A DNA stretch of 64,000 nt from Burkholderia cepacia (GTDB lineage: Bacteria; Pseudomonadota; Gammaproteobacteria; Burkholderiales; Burkholderiaceae). The notes under the pieces were generated by a model. The model saw only the letters and a list, made by a program, of their open reading frames with translations. It did not search any database and was not told where the DNA came from. A program made the translations under genes and the position numbers. Of the stretch, positions 1 to 8,943 are shown piece after piece; positions within the stretch are counted from its first letter, which is position 1; the number at the start of each line of letters is the position of its first letter. The stretch lies in assembly GCF_001039005.1 (NCBI RefSeq), contig NZ_LDWR01000001.1:35733-99732 (forward strand), in the 5' to 3' direction.

Positions 1-53
1 GCGCGTCGGCCGGCCGCACACCGGGCTCACGCTGCGCGGCCACAGTGACCATA

Positions 54-1268
54 ATGCAGATTCACGCCCCTTTCGCCCCAAGGTTCGCCATGTGGTATGC
101 CCTCGTCGAGCAGCAACGGGAATGGATGCGTGCCTGGCGCGCGGCCACGCGGCATGCGTTCGACGCGTGGCCGTCGGCAACGCTGCCGCACGCCGCGTCG
201 TCGTGCTACGACGACCTGTTCGAGCCGCTGCTCGGGCCGCCGGCCGGGCCGGCGCACTTCGACATCGGGCGACCCGCCGCCGACGAGCGGGTCGTCGCGC
301 GCACGCCGTTCTGCGACCTGCGGCGCTTCACTCGGGCCGACGCGCGGCGCACGGTGCTGCTGTGCGCGCCGCTCGCCGGGCACGCGGCCGTGATGATGCG
401 GGAAACCGTCGAGACGCTGCTCGCCGACGGCGACGTCTGCGTGACCGACTGGCGCAATGCGCGCGACGTGCCGCTCTCGTCGGGCCGTTTCGGGCTCGAC
501 GACTATGTCGCGACGCTCGACGGCTTCGTCGACGGGCTCGCGCTCGACGATCGGCCGCTGCACGTCGTCGCCGTGTGCCAAGCGACCGTGCCCGCGCTCG
601 GCGCGCTCGCGCTGCGCGCCGCGCGCGGCCTCGCGCCGCCCGCGAGCGTCACGCTGATCGGCGGCCCGCTGGACGCGCGCCTGAATCCGAGCGCGCTCGG
701 TACCGCCGCGGCCGACCATTCGCTCGACTGGTGCCGCCGCCACCTGATCGACATCGTGCCGCCCGGATTCGCGGGGCATGGCCGCCACGTGTTCCCGACC
801 TATCTCCAGCAGGGCGAGATCGCGCTCATGTACCCGCAGCACTTCCTATCGCTGATCGAGGCCTACGCGCTGGCCGCGTCGCGCTTCGACATGGCCGGGC
901 TCGCCGGTGCGCGGCGCGCGCTACGCGAATACACGGCGCTGCTGGACATGCCGGCCGAATATTTCCTCGACACGGTCGACATCGTGTTCCAGCGCATGAG
1001 CCTCGCGAACGGCACCTGGGACGTCGGCGGCCGGCGCGTCGAGCCGGCCGCGCTGCGCGGCATCGCGCTGCTGACCGTCGAAGGCGCATGCGACGGGGTC
1101 ACGGGCGCCGGCCAGACGCATGCGGCGCTCGACATGTGCAGCGGCCTCGCGGCCGACGAGCGCTACCGCGTCGACATCGACGATTGCGATCACTACGGGC
1201 TGTTTACGGGGCCACTCTGGCGCGGCAAGGTTCATCCGGCGCTGCAGCGCGTGTTCGCGCTGGACTAG
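54..1268 (+). CDS. phaZ: intracellular polyhydroxyalkanoate depolymerase (PhaZ-like)
   Basis: An alpha/beta-hydrolase of about 404 residues resembling the intracellular PHB depolymerases that mobilise poly-3-hydroxybutyrate granules in the cytoplasm. The nucleophile elbow reads VVAVCQATVPAL near residue 175. It carries Cys instead of Ser, as known for the intracellular PhaZ family (catalytic Cys in a CQPTVP-like context). The C-terminal DDCDHYGLF supplies the likely catalytic His, and there is no signal peptide. The ATG at 54 is preferred; an in-frame GTG lies at 45. It stands alone, convergent with the phosphoribosyltransferase at 1371. The family call is fairly sure; specificity for PHB rather than another polyester is inferred. 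Confidence 0.82.
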   Translation: MQIHAPFAPRFAMWYALVEQQREWMRAWRAATRHAFDAWPSATLPHAASSCYDDLFEPLLGPPAGPAHFDIGRPAADERVVARTPFCDLRRFTRADARRTVLLCAPLAGHAAVMMRETVETLLADGDVCVTDWRNARDVPLSSGRFGLDDYVATLDGFVDGLALDDRPLHVVAVCQATVPALGALALRAARGLAPPASVTLIGGPLDARLNPSALGTAAADHSLDWCRRHLIDIVPPGFAGHGRHVFPTYLQQGEIALMYPQHFLSLIEAYALAASRFDMAGLAGARRALREYTALLDMPAEYFLDTVDIVFQRMSLANGTWDVGGRRVEPAALRGIALLTVEGACDGVTGAGQTHAALDMCSGLAADERYRVDIDDCDHYGLFTGPLWRGKVHPALQRVFALD

Positions 1269-1370
1269 GGCCTGTTCCCGCTAATAACGGGCTGGTGCTG
1301 GCCCCACGAATGAATTTTTCCAAACAGGAGAACGTGCCCTCGGGCGGCATCAGGCAGACGTGACGCCCCG

Positions 1371-2084
1371 TCACGGACGGGCCGCGTCGAGCAACGTGCG
1401 CACCTCGTCGTCGCTCGTCTGCTCGAAGCGCGCATAGAACTGGCTGATCCCGAAGAACGGCAGCGGCTGCGACACCGTGACGAATGCGTCGGCAAGGTCG
1501 TCGAATGCATGCCCTGCGCCCGCCGGCGCGACCGGCGCCGCCGCCACGATGCGCGCGGGGTGACGCTCGCGCAGCGCCTGCAGCGCGGCGCGCATCGACG
1601 CGCCGGTCGCGATGCCGTCGTCGACGACGATCGCGATGCGGCCGTCGACCGGCAGCGGCGCCGCCGCGCCGCGATACAGCGCTTCGCGGCGATGCAGCTC
1701 GACCGTCTCGCGCGCGATCACGTCGGCGAGCTGCGCGTCGGTCACGCCCATCGAACGGATCACCGAACGCTGCAGATGGATCGCGCCGCCCGTTGCGATC
1801 GCGCCCATCGCGAGCTCGGGATCGTACGGCACGCCGAGCTTGCGCACGACCAGCACGTCGAGCGGCGCGCCCAGCGCGCAGGCGACCGGATACGCGACGG
1901 GCACGCCGCCGCGCGGCAACGCGAGCACGACGACGTCGCTACGCCCGGCGTAGTCGCGCAACGCGCCGGCCAGCTGGCGGCCGGCATCGGCGCGATCGGC
2001 AAAACACTCGGTCACGATCGGCTCCCTGCCGTTGCGCCGGATGCGCGCAATCCGCGCCGGCGCCTGCCAACGAGCATGGTTCAT
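1371..2084 (-). CDS. phosphoribosyltransferase family protein
   Basis: A type I phosphoribosyltransferase fold of roughly 237 residues. The PRPP-binding loop VVDDGIATGAS lies around residue 155, preceded by the hydrophobic VVVLALPRGGVPVA segment typical of the stand-alone erythromycin-esterase/dienelactone-associated PRTases common in Burkholderia and Pseudomonas. The substrate is not known for this group and cannot be deduced. An ATG at 2111 would add nine residues. A GTG just before TECFADR is another possible start and would place the protein closer to the usual 210-220 residues. No operon partner: the next gene upstream on this strand (2141-2650) may be co-transcribed at short distance. 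Confidence 0.75.
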   Translation of the reverse strand: MNHARWQAPARIARIRRNGREPIVTECFADRADAGRQLAGALRDYAGRSDVVVLALPRGGVPVAYPVACALGAPLDVLVVRKLGVPYDPELAMGAIATGGAIHLQRSVIRSMGVTDAQLADVIARETVELHRREALYRGAAAPLPVDGRIAIVVDDGIATGASMRAALQALRERHPARIVAAAPVAPAGAGHAFDDLADAFVTVSQPLPFFGISQFYARFEQTSDDEVRTLLDAARP

Positions 2085-2140
2085 CGGCGGCGCCGATGCA
2101 AGCGGGGTCACACCGGCGTGCGCGACGCCAAGCGAAGGGG

Positions 2141-2650
2141 TCAGAGGCCGCTGGCCTGCCGGTACAGCCGCCAGAAGGACTGTGCGTACGATTGCGCGAG
2201 CTCGGGCGCGCGCTGGAACACGTTCACCGTTTCCGCATGCGCGGCCGCGCTGTCGGACAGCGTCGTCAGCGCGACGCTGTCGTCGACGATCACGAAGCGC
2301 GGCGCGGGATCGCCATGCCGGGAATCGATCGCCACGTCGACGCCGGCGGATTTCAGATAACCGGCGCCGCTGTACTTGCCCGCGCTCGCCGAGCGCACCA
2401 GCACGACCCGAACCTCGATCCCGCGCGCGCGTGCCGCCCGCAGCGCGCTCGCGACCGCGGGCGGCACGTGCGTATAGCCAGCCAGCAGCACGCGGCGCTG
2501 CGCCTGTTCGATCAGGTCGACGGTCGCGTCGGCTGCCGCGTTGTCATACGAAAAGTACGTGCCGACCGATGCGGCGTCGGACGGAATCTGGCTGGCGTGG
2601 GCGCTCGCCGCGCAGCAGAGCGTGACGAGAAGGAAGGCGGCTGGTCTCAT
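2141..2650 (-). CDS. secreted phospholipase-D-family (Nuc-like) protein with degraded HKD motif
   Basis: A protein of about 169 residues with a clear signal peptide (MRPAAFLLVTLCCAASAHA), so exported. The body resembles the single-domain PLD/Nuc endonuclease family: a DLIEQAQRRVLLAGY strand, an ALRAARARGIEVRVVL helix-strand unit and a late RFVIVDD segment. In active family members the last segment is HxKxxxxD. Here the His position is Ala/Pro and the Lys is Arg (APRFVIVD), so catalysis by the usual mechanism is doubtful. The start was chosen for the signal peptide; upstream in-frame ATGs at 2662 and 2725 only add non-signal sequence. It lies downstream of mdcH with a gap of about 117 bp and is probably not part of malonate metabolism. 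Confidence 0.65.
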   Translation of the reverse strand: MRPAAFLLVTLCCAASAHASQIPSDAASVGTYFSYDNAAADATVDLIEQAQRRVLLAGYTHVPPAVASALRAARARGIEVRVVLVRSASAGKYSGAGYLKSAGVDVAIDSRHGDPAPRFVIVDDSVALTTLSDSAAAHAETVNVFQRAPELAQSYAQSFWRLYRQASGL

Positions 2651-2767
2651 GGCGGGCGCCATTGTAGCGACGCCAATCGGCGTGGCAAGCGCCGGCTGCG
2701 GCGCTGCGGCGCCGACGCAACACACAGCGGGAAATGCGCGTCCGGCGACGATCGTTCCGGCCGTCGA

Positions 2768-3700
2768 TCAGCCTGCCGCGACGCGCGAAAGCCAGCTCGT
2801 CACACCGTCGACGGAACGAAAATCCGCGAGGCTGCGCGCCGGCAGCGCCGGATACGCGCCACCGGCCATCTCGGCCAGCGCGCGCCCGGGGCCGAGTTCG
2901 AGAAACGCGGTCGCCCCGGCCTCCACGCAGGCGGCAAGACACGCCGCCCACTCGACCGGCTCCGCGATCTGCCGCGCGAGCTTGTCGAGGCCCGCGTCGA
3001 CGTCGAGCACCGACGCACCGTCGATGCCCGAAAACAGCCGCGTGCCCGGCATTGGCCGGCACACGCCCGCCGCAGCGAGCGACGCACGAAACACCGGCAC
3101 GGCCGCTGCGAGCCAGCGCGTGTGCGACGCGATCCGCACGCAGACGGGCGCGACGCGCAACGCGCCGTCGCGCGCCGCGTCGGCGGCCACCGCATCGACG
3201 TCGGCCTGCCGCCCCGCGACCACGAACGCGTCGCCGGGGTTCGCGATCGCGATCGCCGCGTCGCGGCCGTCGCACAACCGCGCAAGCTGCGCGCGCGTCA
3301 GGCCGCGCACGAACGCCATCCGCTCGTCGCCGCTGCTTGCGGCATCCATCGCGCGCGCGCGTGCATCGGCCAGGTCGAGCGCGTCGTGCGGATCGATCAT
3401 CCCCGCGACGCTCCACGATGCGACCTCGCCGACGCTGTAGCCCGCGACGCAGCGCCGGCGCGGCCACACTGCGTCGAGCAGCACGGTGGCCGCGAGCGCC
3501 TGGACCGTGCAAAGGATCTGTGCGGCACGGTTTTCATGCAACGCGTCCGGTGCGGCCTGGCGGACCCACGCGCGCGGATCGTCGCCGAGAAGCCGGCCCG
3601 CGTGCGCGAACAGCGCGTCGGCCTGCGGCGCCGTGCCGGTCAGGTCGAACATGTCGGCGCGCTGCGCGCCTTGCCCCGAACAGAGGATGGCCAGCGTCAT
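2768..3700 (-). CDS. mdcH: malonate decarboxylase holo-ACP malonyltransferase (epsilon subunit)
   Basis: About 310 residues of the FabD acyltransferase family: MTLAILCSGQGAQ at the N-terminus and the nucleophile elbow GYSVGEVASW (Ser in GxSxG). In malonate decarboxylase MdcH moves malonyl from malonyl-CoA onto the MdcC prosthetic group to start the acetyl/malonyl exchange cycle. The start at 3700 overlaps the mdcB stop by four bases (ATGA), indicating translational coupling. It is the last gene of the mad-mdc operon, placed after the two prosthetic-group genes. Confidence 0.9.
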   Translation of the reverse strand: MTLAILCSGQGAQRADMFDLTGTAPQADALFAHAGRLLGDDPRAWVRQAAPDALHENRAAQILCTVQALAATVLLDAVWPRRRCVAGYSVGEVASWSVAGMIDPHDALDLADARARAMDAASSGDERMAFVRGLTRAQLARLCDGRDAAIAIANPGDAFVVAGRQADVDAVAADAARDGALRVAPVCVRIASHTRWLAAAVPVFRASLAAAGVCRPMPGTRLFSGIDGASVLDVDAGLDKLARQIAEPVEWAACLAACVEAGATAFLELGPGRALAEMAGGAYPALPARSLADFRSVDGVTSWLSRVAAG

Positions 3701-4563
3701 CGCGCCTCCCCGCCGGCTTCGTGCGCATCGACGAATACGCTCATCGCGAGCAGGTCGGCCGCGCCGCCCGGGCTCAGCCTGCGCGCAACGAACGCACGAT
3801 GCGCGGCGGCCGCACGCAGCCGCCAGTCGCGCGCACGCACGCCGCCGCGTGCGACGAACGCGCGTGCGGTCGCCCGCGCGAAATCGAGGCCGCCCTGCCC
3901 GCCCCGGTGCAGCAGGTTCGTGTCGTCGAGTGCGGCGATCAGCGCGAAGCACGCATCGACGCGCGCGGCTTCAGGGTCACCCGGCAGGTCGCGCCGCGCG
4001 CGGCGCAACGCGGGCAGCCCGACCGCATACACGGTCGTGAAGCCGTCGGCCGCCTCGCGGCGTGCCCCGCCGACGCCGTAGCGGCGGGTCGCGCGCTCGC
4101 CGTGACTGTCCGGCAGACGCGGGCCGCCGAGGATATCGGTGCCCCATCGGCGGGAAACCAACGCGCCCAGCGTCATCCCGCTTGCCGTGGCATCGAACAT
4201 TGCGCGCCGGCCAGCGGCCGCGCACAGCAGCCCGAGCCCGAAGATCGCGCCGCGATGCGTATTGATGCCGCCGGTCGCGGCGAGCATCGCGTGCTCGGCA
4301 CGCAGGCCGATCTTGCGCAGCACGGCCATGTCCGCGTCGTGTGCGCCCGCGTCGGCGAGTTCCGCGAAGTACGGCCGCAGCACGGCGGCGCTGCGCGCGA
4401 ACGTCGCGGCGTCCATGTCCGAATGACTGCCGGTGTCGACGTGACTGACGAGCCCCGGCTTCGGATAAGTCTCGATCTCGAGTACGAGGCTGCGCTCGGC
4501 CAACCCCGCGATGCGTTCGGCATCGGACGGTGCCGGTACACAGCAGGCAGCCCATGCGCTCAT
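3697..4563 (-). CDS. mdcB: triphosphoribosyl-dephospho-CoA synthase
   Basis: A 288-residue protein of the CitG/MdcB family, which makes 2'-(5''-triphosphoribosyl)-3'-dephospho-CoA from ATP and dephospho-CoA, the precursor of the MdcC prosthetic group. Family-typical stretches are LVLEIETYPKPGLVSHVD with the following SHSDMD, and GGINTHRGAIFGLGLL. It overlaps mdcH and mdcG by four bases on each side, so the cofactor genes are coupled. In many Pseudomonas clusters mdcB lies near mdcA; here it sits between mdcG and mdcH. Confidence 0.92.
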   Translation of the reverse strand: MSAWAACCVPAPSDAERIAGLAERSLVLEIETYPKPGLVSHVDTGSHSDMDAATFARSAAVLRPYFAELADAGAHDADMAVLRKIGLRAEHAMLAATGGINTHRGAIFGLGLLCAAAGRRAMFDATASGMTLGALVSRRWGTDILGGPRLPDSHGERATRRYGVGGARREAADGFTTVYAVGLPALRRARRDLPGDPEAARVDACFALIAALDDTNLLHRGGQGGLDFARATARAFVARGGVRARDWRLRAAAAHRAFVARRLSPGGAADLLAMSVFVDAHEAGGEAR

Positions 4564-5228
4564 CGCGCGTCTCCGGTGAAGGCGTCGGCCGGCATCAGCT
4601 CGACGGCAATCGCGGTCTTGATCGCGACCTCAGGCAACCGTGCATGCAGTTCGCGCCAGTTGGCGCCCGCGCCGTCGGCGCGCAGCAATTCGCCGTCGAT
4701 GCGCATCGGCGCGCGGGCGTCGATCTCCGCGAGGCCGTCGAGCAACGGCGCAAGCGACGCGGCATCCGGCAGCGGAAACACGATGTCGAGATCGGACGAC
4801 GGGCCCAGGTAGGGCTCACCCGTCAGCACTTGCCACGCGAGGCTGCCGAACACGCGGCCCTGGACGCCGCAGCGCGCGCCCAGCGCATCGAGTTCGCGCA
4901 ACGGTGCGTGCCATGCGTCGGGTGCGGCCGCAAGCACGTCGCCCAACGTCGGCAGCGGGCCGACCGTCGCGAGCGCGTCGGCGGCGACGTTCAGTGCGAT
5001 GCGCCGCTTGCCCGCCGAAGGCGGTAGCGGCAGGCCGAGCGGCACGCGGCCGGCATCGGCCTCGTCGGGCGACGCGCGGCGCACGATGAGCGGCCGGCCG
5101 TGCGCGGCCCACGCGCGCACGAGCGGATCGGCCGCGAGCGCGGGATCACGCGCGCATGCCGCGCCCCACCCCGCCGCCGTCAGCGTGACGAGCGTGTGGC
5201 GGCGCAGCGGCAGCTCAGCGTGCGTCAC
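4560..5228 (-). CDS. mdcG: phosphoribosyl-dephospho-CoA transferase (holo-ACP synthase of malonate decarboxylase)
   Basis: About 222 residues. MdcG transfers the triphosphoribosyl-dephospho-CoA made by MdcB to the serine of MdcC. It shows the nucleotidyltransferase signature, a GSLAWQ strand followed by SSDLDIVF (the metal-binding DxD). The GTG at 5228 (VTHAELPLRRH) is chosen because family members start with this PLRRHxLV block. It overlaps the end of mdcE by 14 bases. An ATG at 5267 lies deeper inside mdcE and is less likely. Confidence 0.88.
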   Translation of the reverse strand: MTHAELPLRRHTLVTLTAAGWGAACARDPALAADPLVRAWAAHGRPLIVRRASPDEADAGRVPLGLPLPPSAGKRRIALNVAADALATVGPLPTLGDVLAAAPDAWHAPLRELDALGARCGVQGRVFGSLAWQVLTGEPYLGPSSDLDIVFPLPDAASLAPLLDGLAEIDARAPMRIDGELLRADGAGANWRELHARLPEVAIKTAIAVELMPADAFTGDAR

Positions 5229-5922
5229 GCGCGAGTACCTCGACGCGGCCCGCGACGTCGGCCGCAACCGGCCGGCCGCGCGCCGCGCGCCGGTCGATGC
5301 GATCGAGCGGCTTGACGAGCCATTCGCCGACCTGCGCGTCGAGCGCGCGGGCCGGATCGAGTACGGCGTCGACGGCGCCCATCTTCACGAGGTTGTCGAG
5401 CCCCGGCGCGAACACCGGCGTCGACCGCGACATCTCCTTCAGCACGTCGATCGACAGCTTGGTCACACGCGACATCGACGGCAGGTCCATCACCTCCGGC
5501 TCGGCGCCCGGCAGCGCGAGCAGCGTGCGCGTCGCGAGCGCGGTCGCGATGAACGCGCCGGCGGCCGTGTGGCCGTACAGCACGCCGATCGTCCGGTGCC
5601 CGGCGAGATCCGCGTGCATCAGGCATTTCGCGAGATGCGACAGCCCTTCGTTCAGGCCGAGCAATTCGTCGCGCTTGCTCATCCGCTGGCTGTCGCTGTC
5701 GACGAGGACCAGGATCGGCGTATCGCCACCGCGCGCGATCGTGTCGAGCACGCGCGATGCCAGCGTCAGCGCCTCGTCGATGCCGAACGGCAACCGGTCG
5801 GCGACGCCGATCACGTCCACGCGCGTGCCGGCCAGTTCCGCGTGGCCCGTCAGCAAGCCGCCGGTGCGCGCGATCGAGTGGCCGTTGGGAAACAGCGAGT
5901 TCAGTACTTCATCGAGCGTCAT
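5215..5922 (-). CDS. mdcE: malonate decarboxylase subunit gamma
   Basis: About 235 residues, carboxyltransferase-like. With MdcD it decarboxylates malonyl-S-ACP to acetyl-S-ACP and CO2 in the cytoplasm. Recognisable blocks are MTLDEVLNSLFP at the N-terminus, LVDSDSQRMSKRDELLGLNE and the crotonase-type GHTAAGAFIATAL. The start at 5922 overlaps the mdcD stop by 14 bases, which fits the nested overlaps elsewhere in this operon. Full length for the family. Confidence 0.92.
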   Translation of the reverse strand: MTLDEVLNSLFPNGHSIARTGGLLTGHAELAGTRVDVIGVADRLPFGIDEALTLASRVLDTIARGGDTPILVLVDSDSQRMSKRDELLGLNEGLSHLAKCLMHADLAGHRTIGVLYGHTAAGAFIATALATRTLLALPGAEPEVMDLPSMSRVTKLSIDVLKEMSRSTPVFAPGLDNLVKMGAVDAVLDPARALDAQVGEWLVKPLDRIDRRAARGRPVAADVAGRVEVLARDAR

Positions 5923-6844
5923 GCGGGCTCTCCTGCAATTGATCCGCGAGCGTCGCGAACGTGTCGTCCGGCATGCCCGGAATCGCTTCCGGCGTGCTCG
6001 CACCGAGCGTGCGCCACACGTCGAGCGCGTCCTTGCATGCGCCGAACCGTTCGACGCGCGCCTCGAGGCGTGCCTGTTCCGCACGCAGCATCGCCGCATC
6101 GAATGTCGGCGCGCAGCCGATCAGGTCGAGCGCCGCCGCGCGGAACGCGTCCGGCGTATCGGCCACATAACGATCCGCGCCGCCGATCAGCCGGCGGTGT
6201 TTGCCGCCCATCGTGCGCCAGATCAGCGCGCGGTCCTTCGCGTCGAATTCCTCGACACCGCGATTGGTCTCGATCACCTCGGGGCCCGACACGCTGATGC
6301 GCCCCTGCTCCGACACCGCGAGCGCCGAACAGCATGCGGCGAGCAACCCGCCGCCGCCATAACAACCCGCGCGCCCGCCGATCAGCCCGATCACCGGCAC
6401 GCCGGTCGCACGCGCTTCGACGAGCGCGCGCATGATCTCGGCGATCGCGAGTTCGCCCGCGTTCGCTTCCTGCAGCCGCACGCCGCCCGTATCGAACAGG
6501 ATCAGCACCGGCTTGCCGAGCTCGCGCGCGGCGCGCAGCAGCCCGGTGAGCTTCGCGCCGTGCACTTCGCCGAACGCGCCGCCCATGAAGCGGCCTTCCT
6601 GCGCGGCGACGAACACCGGCTTGCCGTCGAGCCGGCCGTGGCCGACCACCATCCCGTCGTCGAACTGCTGCGGCAGGTCGAACAGCGGCAAGTGCGGGCT
6701 CGTCACGCGTTCGGCCGGCCCGAGGAATTCGCTGAAGCTGCCCGCATCGAGCAGCCCGTCGATGCGCTGCCGCGCCGACGCTTCGTACCAGCTCGCGCCG
6801 TTCGCGACGAACGCGGGCGCGTCGTGGATCACTTCGGTCGTCAT
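5909..6844 (-). CDS. mdcD: malonate decarboxylase subunit beta
   Basis: About 311 residues of the acetyl-CoA carboxylase beta/crotonase-like family, the partner of MdcE in the carboxyl-transferase half of malonate decarboxylase. Landmarks are SWYEASARQRIDGLLD near the start, the oxyanion-forming LFDTGGVRLQEANAGE and GLIGGRAGCYGGGGLLA. The ATG at 6844 overlaps the mdcC stop by four bases. Complete, with no missing landmark residue noted. Confidence 0.93.
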   Translation of the reverse strand: MTTEVIHDAPAFVANGASWYEASARQRIDGLLDAGSFSEFLGPAERVTSPHLPLFDLPQQFDDGMVVGHGRLDGKPVFVAAQEGRFMGGAFGEVHGAKLTGLLRAARELGKPVLILFDTGGVRLQEANAGELAIAEIMRALVEARATGVPVIGLIGGRAGCYGGGGLLAACCSALAVSEQGRISVSGPEVIETNRGVEEFDAKDRALIWRTMGGKHRRLIGGADRYVADTPDAFRAAALDLIGCAPTFDAAMLRAEQARLEARVERFGACKDALDVWRTLGASTPEAIPGMPDDTFATLADQLQESPHDAR

Positions 6845-7155
6845 GCGTCCCCCTCGATCGCGCGCACGGCTTGCGCGAGCCGCAGCGACACCATGTCGGG
6901 CCGCGCGCCGCCGTCGTTGATCGACAGCTTCAGGCCGCCCGGCGTGCGCCGCTCGACGAAATCCGATACCACGGCCTGCCACACCGCGCCGAAGCCGACG
7001 GCCGCGGTGCGGATGTCGATCTCGCATTCGTTGCCCGGCAGCACGCGCTCGACGAGCACTTCGAGATTGCCGGACGCGACCACGCCGACGAGCGCCGCGG
7101 CCAGTTCGCCCTTCGCACGCTCGCGCGCGGTGAAGCGATAGTTCAACTGTTCCAT
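6841..7155 (-). CDS. mdcC: malonate decarboxylase acyl carrier protein (delta subunit)
   Basis: A 104-residue carrier protein starting MEQLNYRFTA. The motif VVASGNLEVLVE contains the serine (about Ser28) to which the family attaches the dephospho-CoA-derived 2-thiol group. The upstream sequence carries a strong GGAAGAGGG ribosome-binding site, which supports 7155 over the more distal ATG at 7245 that lies inside mdcA. It sits directly after mdcA with an 11-base gap, as in other malonate decarboxylase operons. Confidence 0.93.
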   Translation of the reverse strand: MEQLNYRFTARERAKGELAAALVGVVASGNLEVLVERVLPGNECEIDIRTAAVGFGAVWQAVVSDFVERRTPGGLKLSINDGGARPDMVSLRLAQAVRAIEGDA

Positions 7156-7165
7156 GCCCTCTTCC

Positions 7166-8812
7166 TCACCAGTTGCGGAACCGGGCCGGCGGCGCATAAA
7201 GCCCGCCCGACCAGTGCACGAGATCCTTGATCGAACGCGCGGCAAGCCAGCGGCGGTCGGCGTCGAGCGGATCGATGCCGAGATCCTCCGGGCGGCGGAT
7301 CACGCCACGCTCGCGCAGCCGCTCGACCATCTTCCGGTCGCGGCCGCGGCCGACGTCCGTATAGCCGGCGACGCCGCGGATCGCATGTTCGCGCTCGTCC
7401 TTGTCGCGGCACATCAGCAGGTTCGCGATCCCTTCCTCGGTGACGATGTGCGTGACGTCGTCGCCGTAGACCATGATCGGCGCGAGGTCGAGCTGCAGCT
7501 TGTCGGCGAGCTTCAGCGCGTCGAGCTTCTCGACGAACATCGGCACGTTCTTGTCGCCGAAAGTCTCGCCGATCTGCACAACGAGCTTGCGGCCGCGCCT
7601 GAGCGGCGCCGGCGTGTCGGGGTCGGCTTCCGCGCCGGCCTTCAGCCACGGCTCGCTCGGATGGCGCCGGCCGCGCGCGTCGCTGCCCATGTTCGGCGCG
7701 CCGCCGAAGCCGGCGATCCGCTCGGCCGTGACCGTCGACGAATGGCCCGACAGGTCGATCTGCAGCGTCGAGCCGATGAACATGTCGCACGCGTAGAGGC
7801 CGGCCGTCTGGCAGAACGCGCGGTTCGAGCGCAGCGACCCGTCGGGGCCCGTGAACCATACGTCGGAACGCGCGCGGATGTACTCGTCCATCCCGACCTC
7901 GGAGCCGAAGCAATGGACCTGCTCGACCCAGCCCGACTCGATCGCGGGAATCAGCGTCGGGTGCGGATTGAGCGCCCAGTGCGTGCAGACCTTGCCCTTC
8001 AGCCCGAGCTTCTCGCCGTAGGTCGGCAGCAGCAGCTCGATCGCGGCCGTGTTGAAGCCGATCCCGTGATTCAGGCGCTTGATGCCGTACGGCTCGTAGA
8101 TGCCCTTGATCGCAAGCATCGCGGTGAGGATCTGCGTTTCGGTGATCGCGGCCGGATCGCGCGTGAACAGCGGCTCGACGTAGAACGGCCGGCCGGCCTC
8201 GACGACGAAATGCACGCGGTCGCCGGGGATGTCGACGCGCGGCACCTTGTCGACGATGCGGTCGACCTGCGCGATCACGATGCCGTCCTTGAACGCGGTG
8301 GCCTCGACGACGGTCGGCGTGTCCTCGGTGTTCGGGCCGGTGTACAGGTTGCCGTCGCGATCGGCGCTGACCGCGGCAATCAGCGCGACGTGCGGCGTGA
8401 GATCGATGAAGTAGCGCGCGAACAGTTCGAGATAGGTGTGCACCGCGCCGAGCGCGATCTTGCCGCCGAACAGCAGCTTCGCGATCCGCTGCGACTGCGG
8501 GCCCGAATAGGCGAAATCGAGACGTTTCGCGATGCCGCGCTCGAACACGTCGAGATGCTCGGGCAGCACGACGCCCGACTGCACCATGTGCAGGTCGTGC
8601 ACCTTCGCGCTGTCGACGTCGGCGAGCGCCGTCGCGAGCAGGTCGGCCTGCTTCTGGTTGTCGCCTTCGAGGCAGACGCGGTCGCCGGGCCGCAGCACCG
8701 CTTCGAGCAACGCCACGGTGTCGCGCGCATCGACCCGCTTGCCCTGCGCGTAAGCCGCGCCGGCCGCGAGGCGTGCATCGCGCGCCTGCCGCGCGTGATT
8801 CCATCCCGTCAT
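7166..8812 (-). CDS. mdcA: malonate decarboxylase subunit alpha (acetyl-S-ACP:malonate ACP transferase)
   Basis: A 548-residue CoA-transferase-like protein that exchanges acetyl for malonyl on MdcC, keeping the decarboxylation cycle running. Blocks typical for MdcA are GDRVCLEGDNQKQAD, SGVVLPEHLDVFE, SADRDGNLYTGPNTEDTP and GFGGAPNMGSDARGRRHPS. The start MTGWNHARQARD at 8812 has a GGAGA ribosome-binding site seven bases upstream. It is the first cytoplasmic gene of the mdc run, 131 bp after madM. Length matches the family. Confidence 0.95.
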   Translation of the reverse strand: MTGWNHARQARDARLAAGAAYAQGKRVDARDTVALLEAVLRPGDRVCLEGDNQKQADLLATALADVDSAKVHDLHMVQSGVVLPEHLDVFERGIAKRLDFAYSGPQSQRIAKLLFGGKIALGAVHTYLELFARYFIDLTPHVALIAAVSADRDGNLYTGPNTEDTPTVVEATAFKDGIVIAQVDRIVDKVPRVDIPGDRVHFVVEAGRPFYVEPLFTRDPAAITETQILTAMLAIKGIYEPYGIKRLNHGIGFNTAAIELLLPTYGEKLGLKGKVCTHWALNPHPTLIPAIESGWVEQVHCFGSEVGMDEYIRARSDVWFTGPDGSLRSNRAFCQTAGLYACDMFIGSTLQIDLSGHSSTVTAERIAGFGGAPNMGSDARGRRHPSEPWLKAGAEADPDTPAPLRRGRKLVVQIGETFGDKNVPMFVEKLDALKLADKLQLDLAPIMVYGDDVTHIVTEEGIANLLMCRDKDEREHAIRGVAGYTDVGRGRDRKMVERLRERGVIRRPEDLGIDPLDADRRWLAARSIKDLVHWSGGLYAPPARFRNW

Positions 8813-8943
8813 GAACAGTTCTCCGCTTCGATGGTTCAGCGGCATTCTAAGCCTGGCGCCGCCGCCGATTGATGATGTTGACGAATGCGACTCAGAGGAC
8901 GCCGCGATGGATGCAGCCCGCACGCGGGCCGCGTCGCATGACC

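Noticed and set aside
1484..4081. 865-codon open frame on the plus strand opposite the phosphoribosyltransferase and mdcH/mdcB genes
   Set aside because: Arg/Ala/Pro-rich composition without any domain; it is the antisense of several well-supported genes and typical of very GC-rich DNA.
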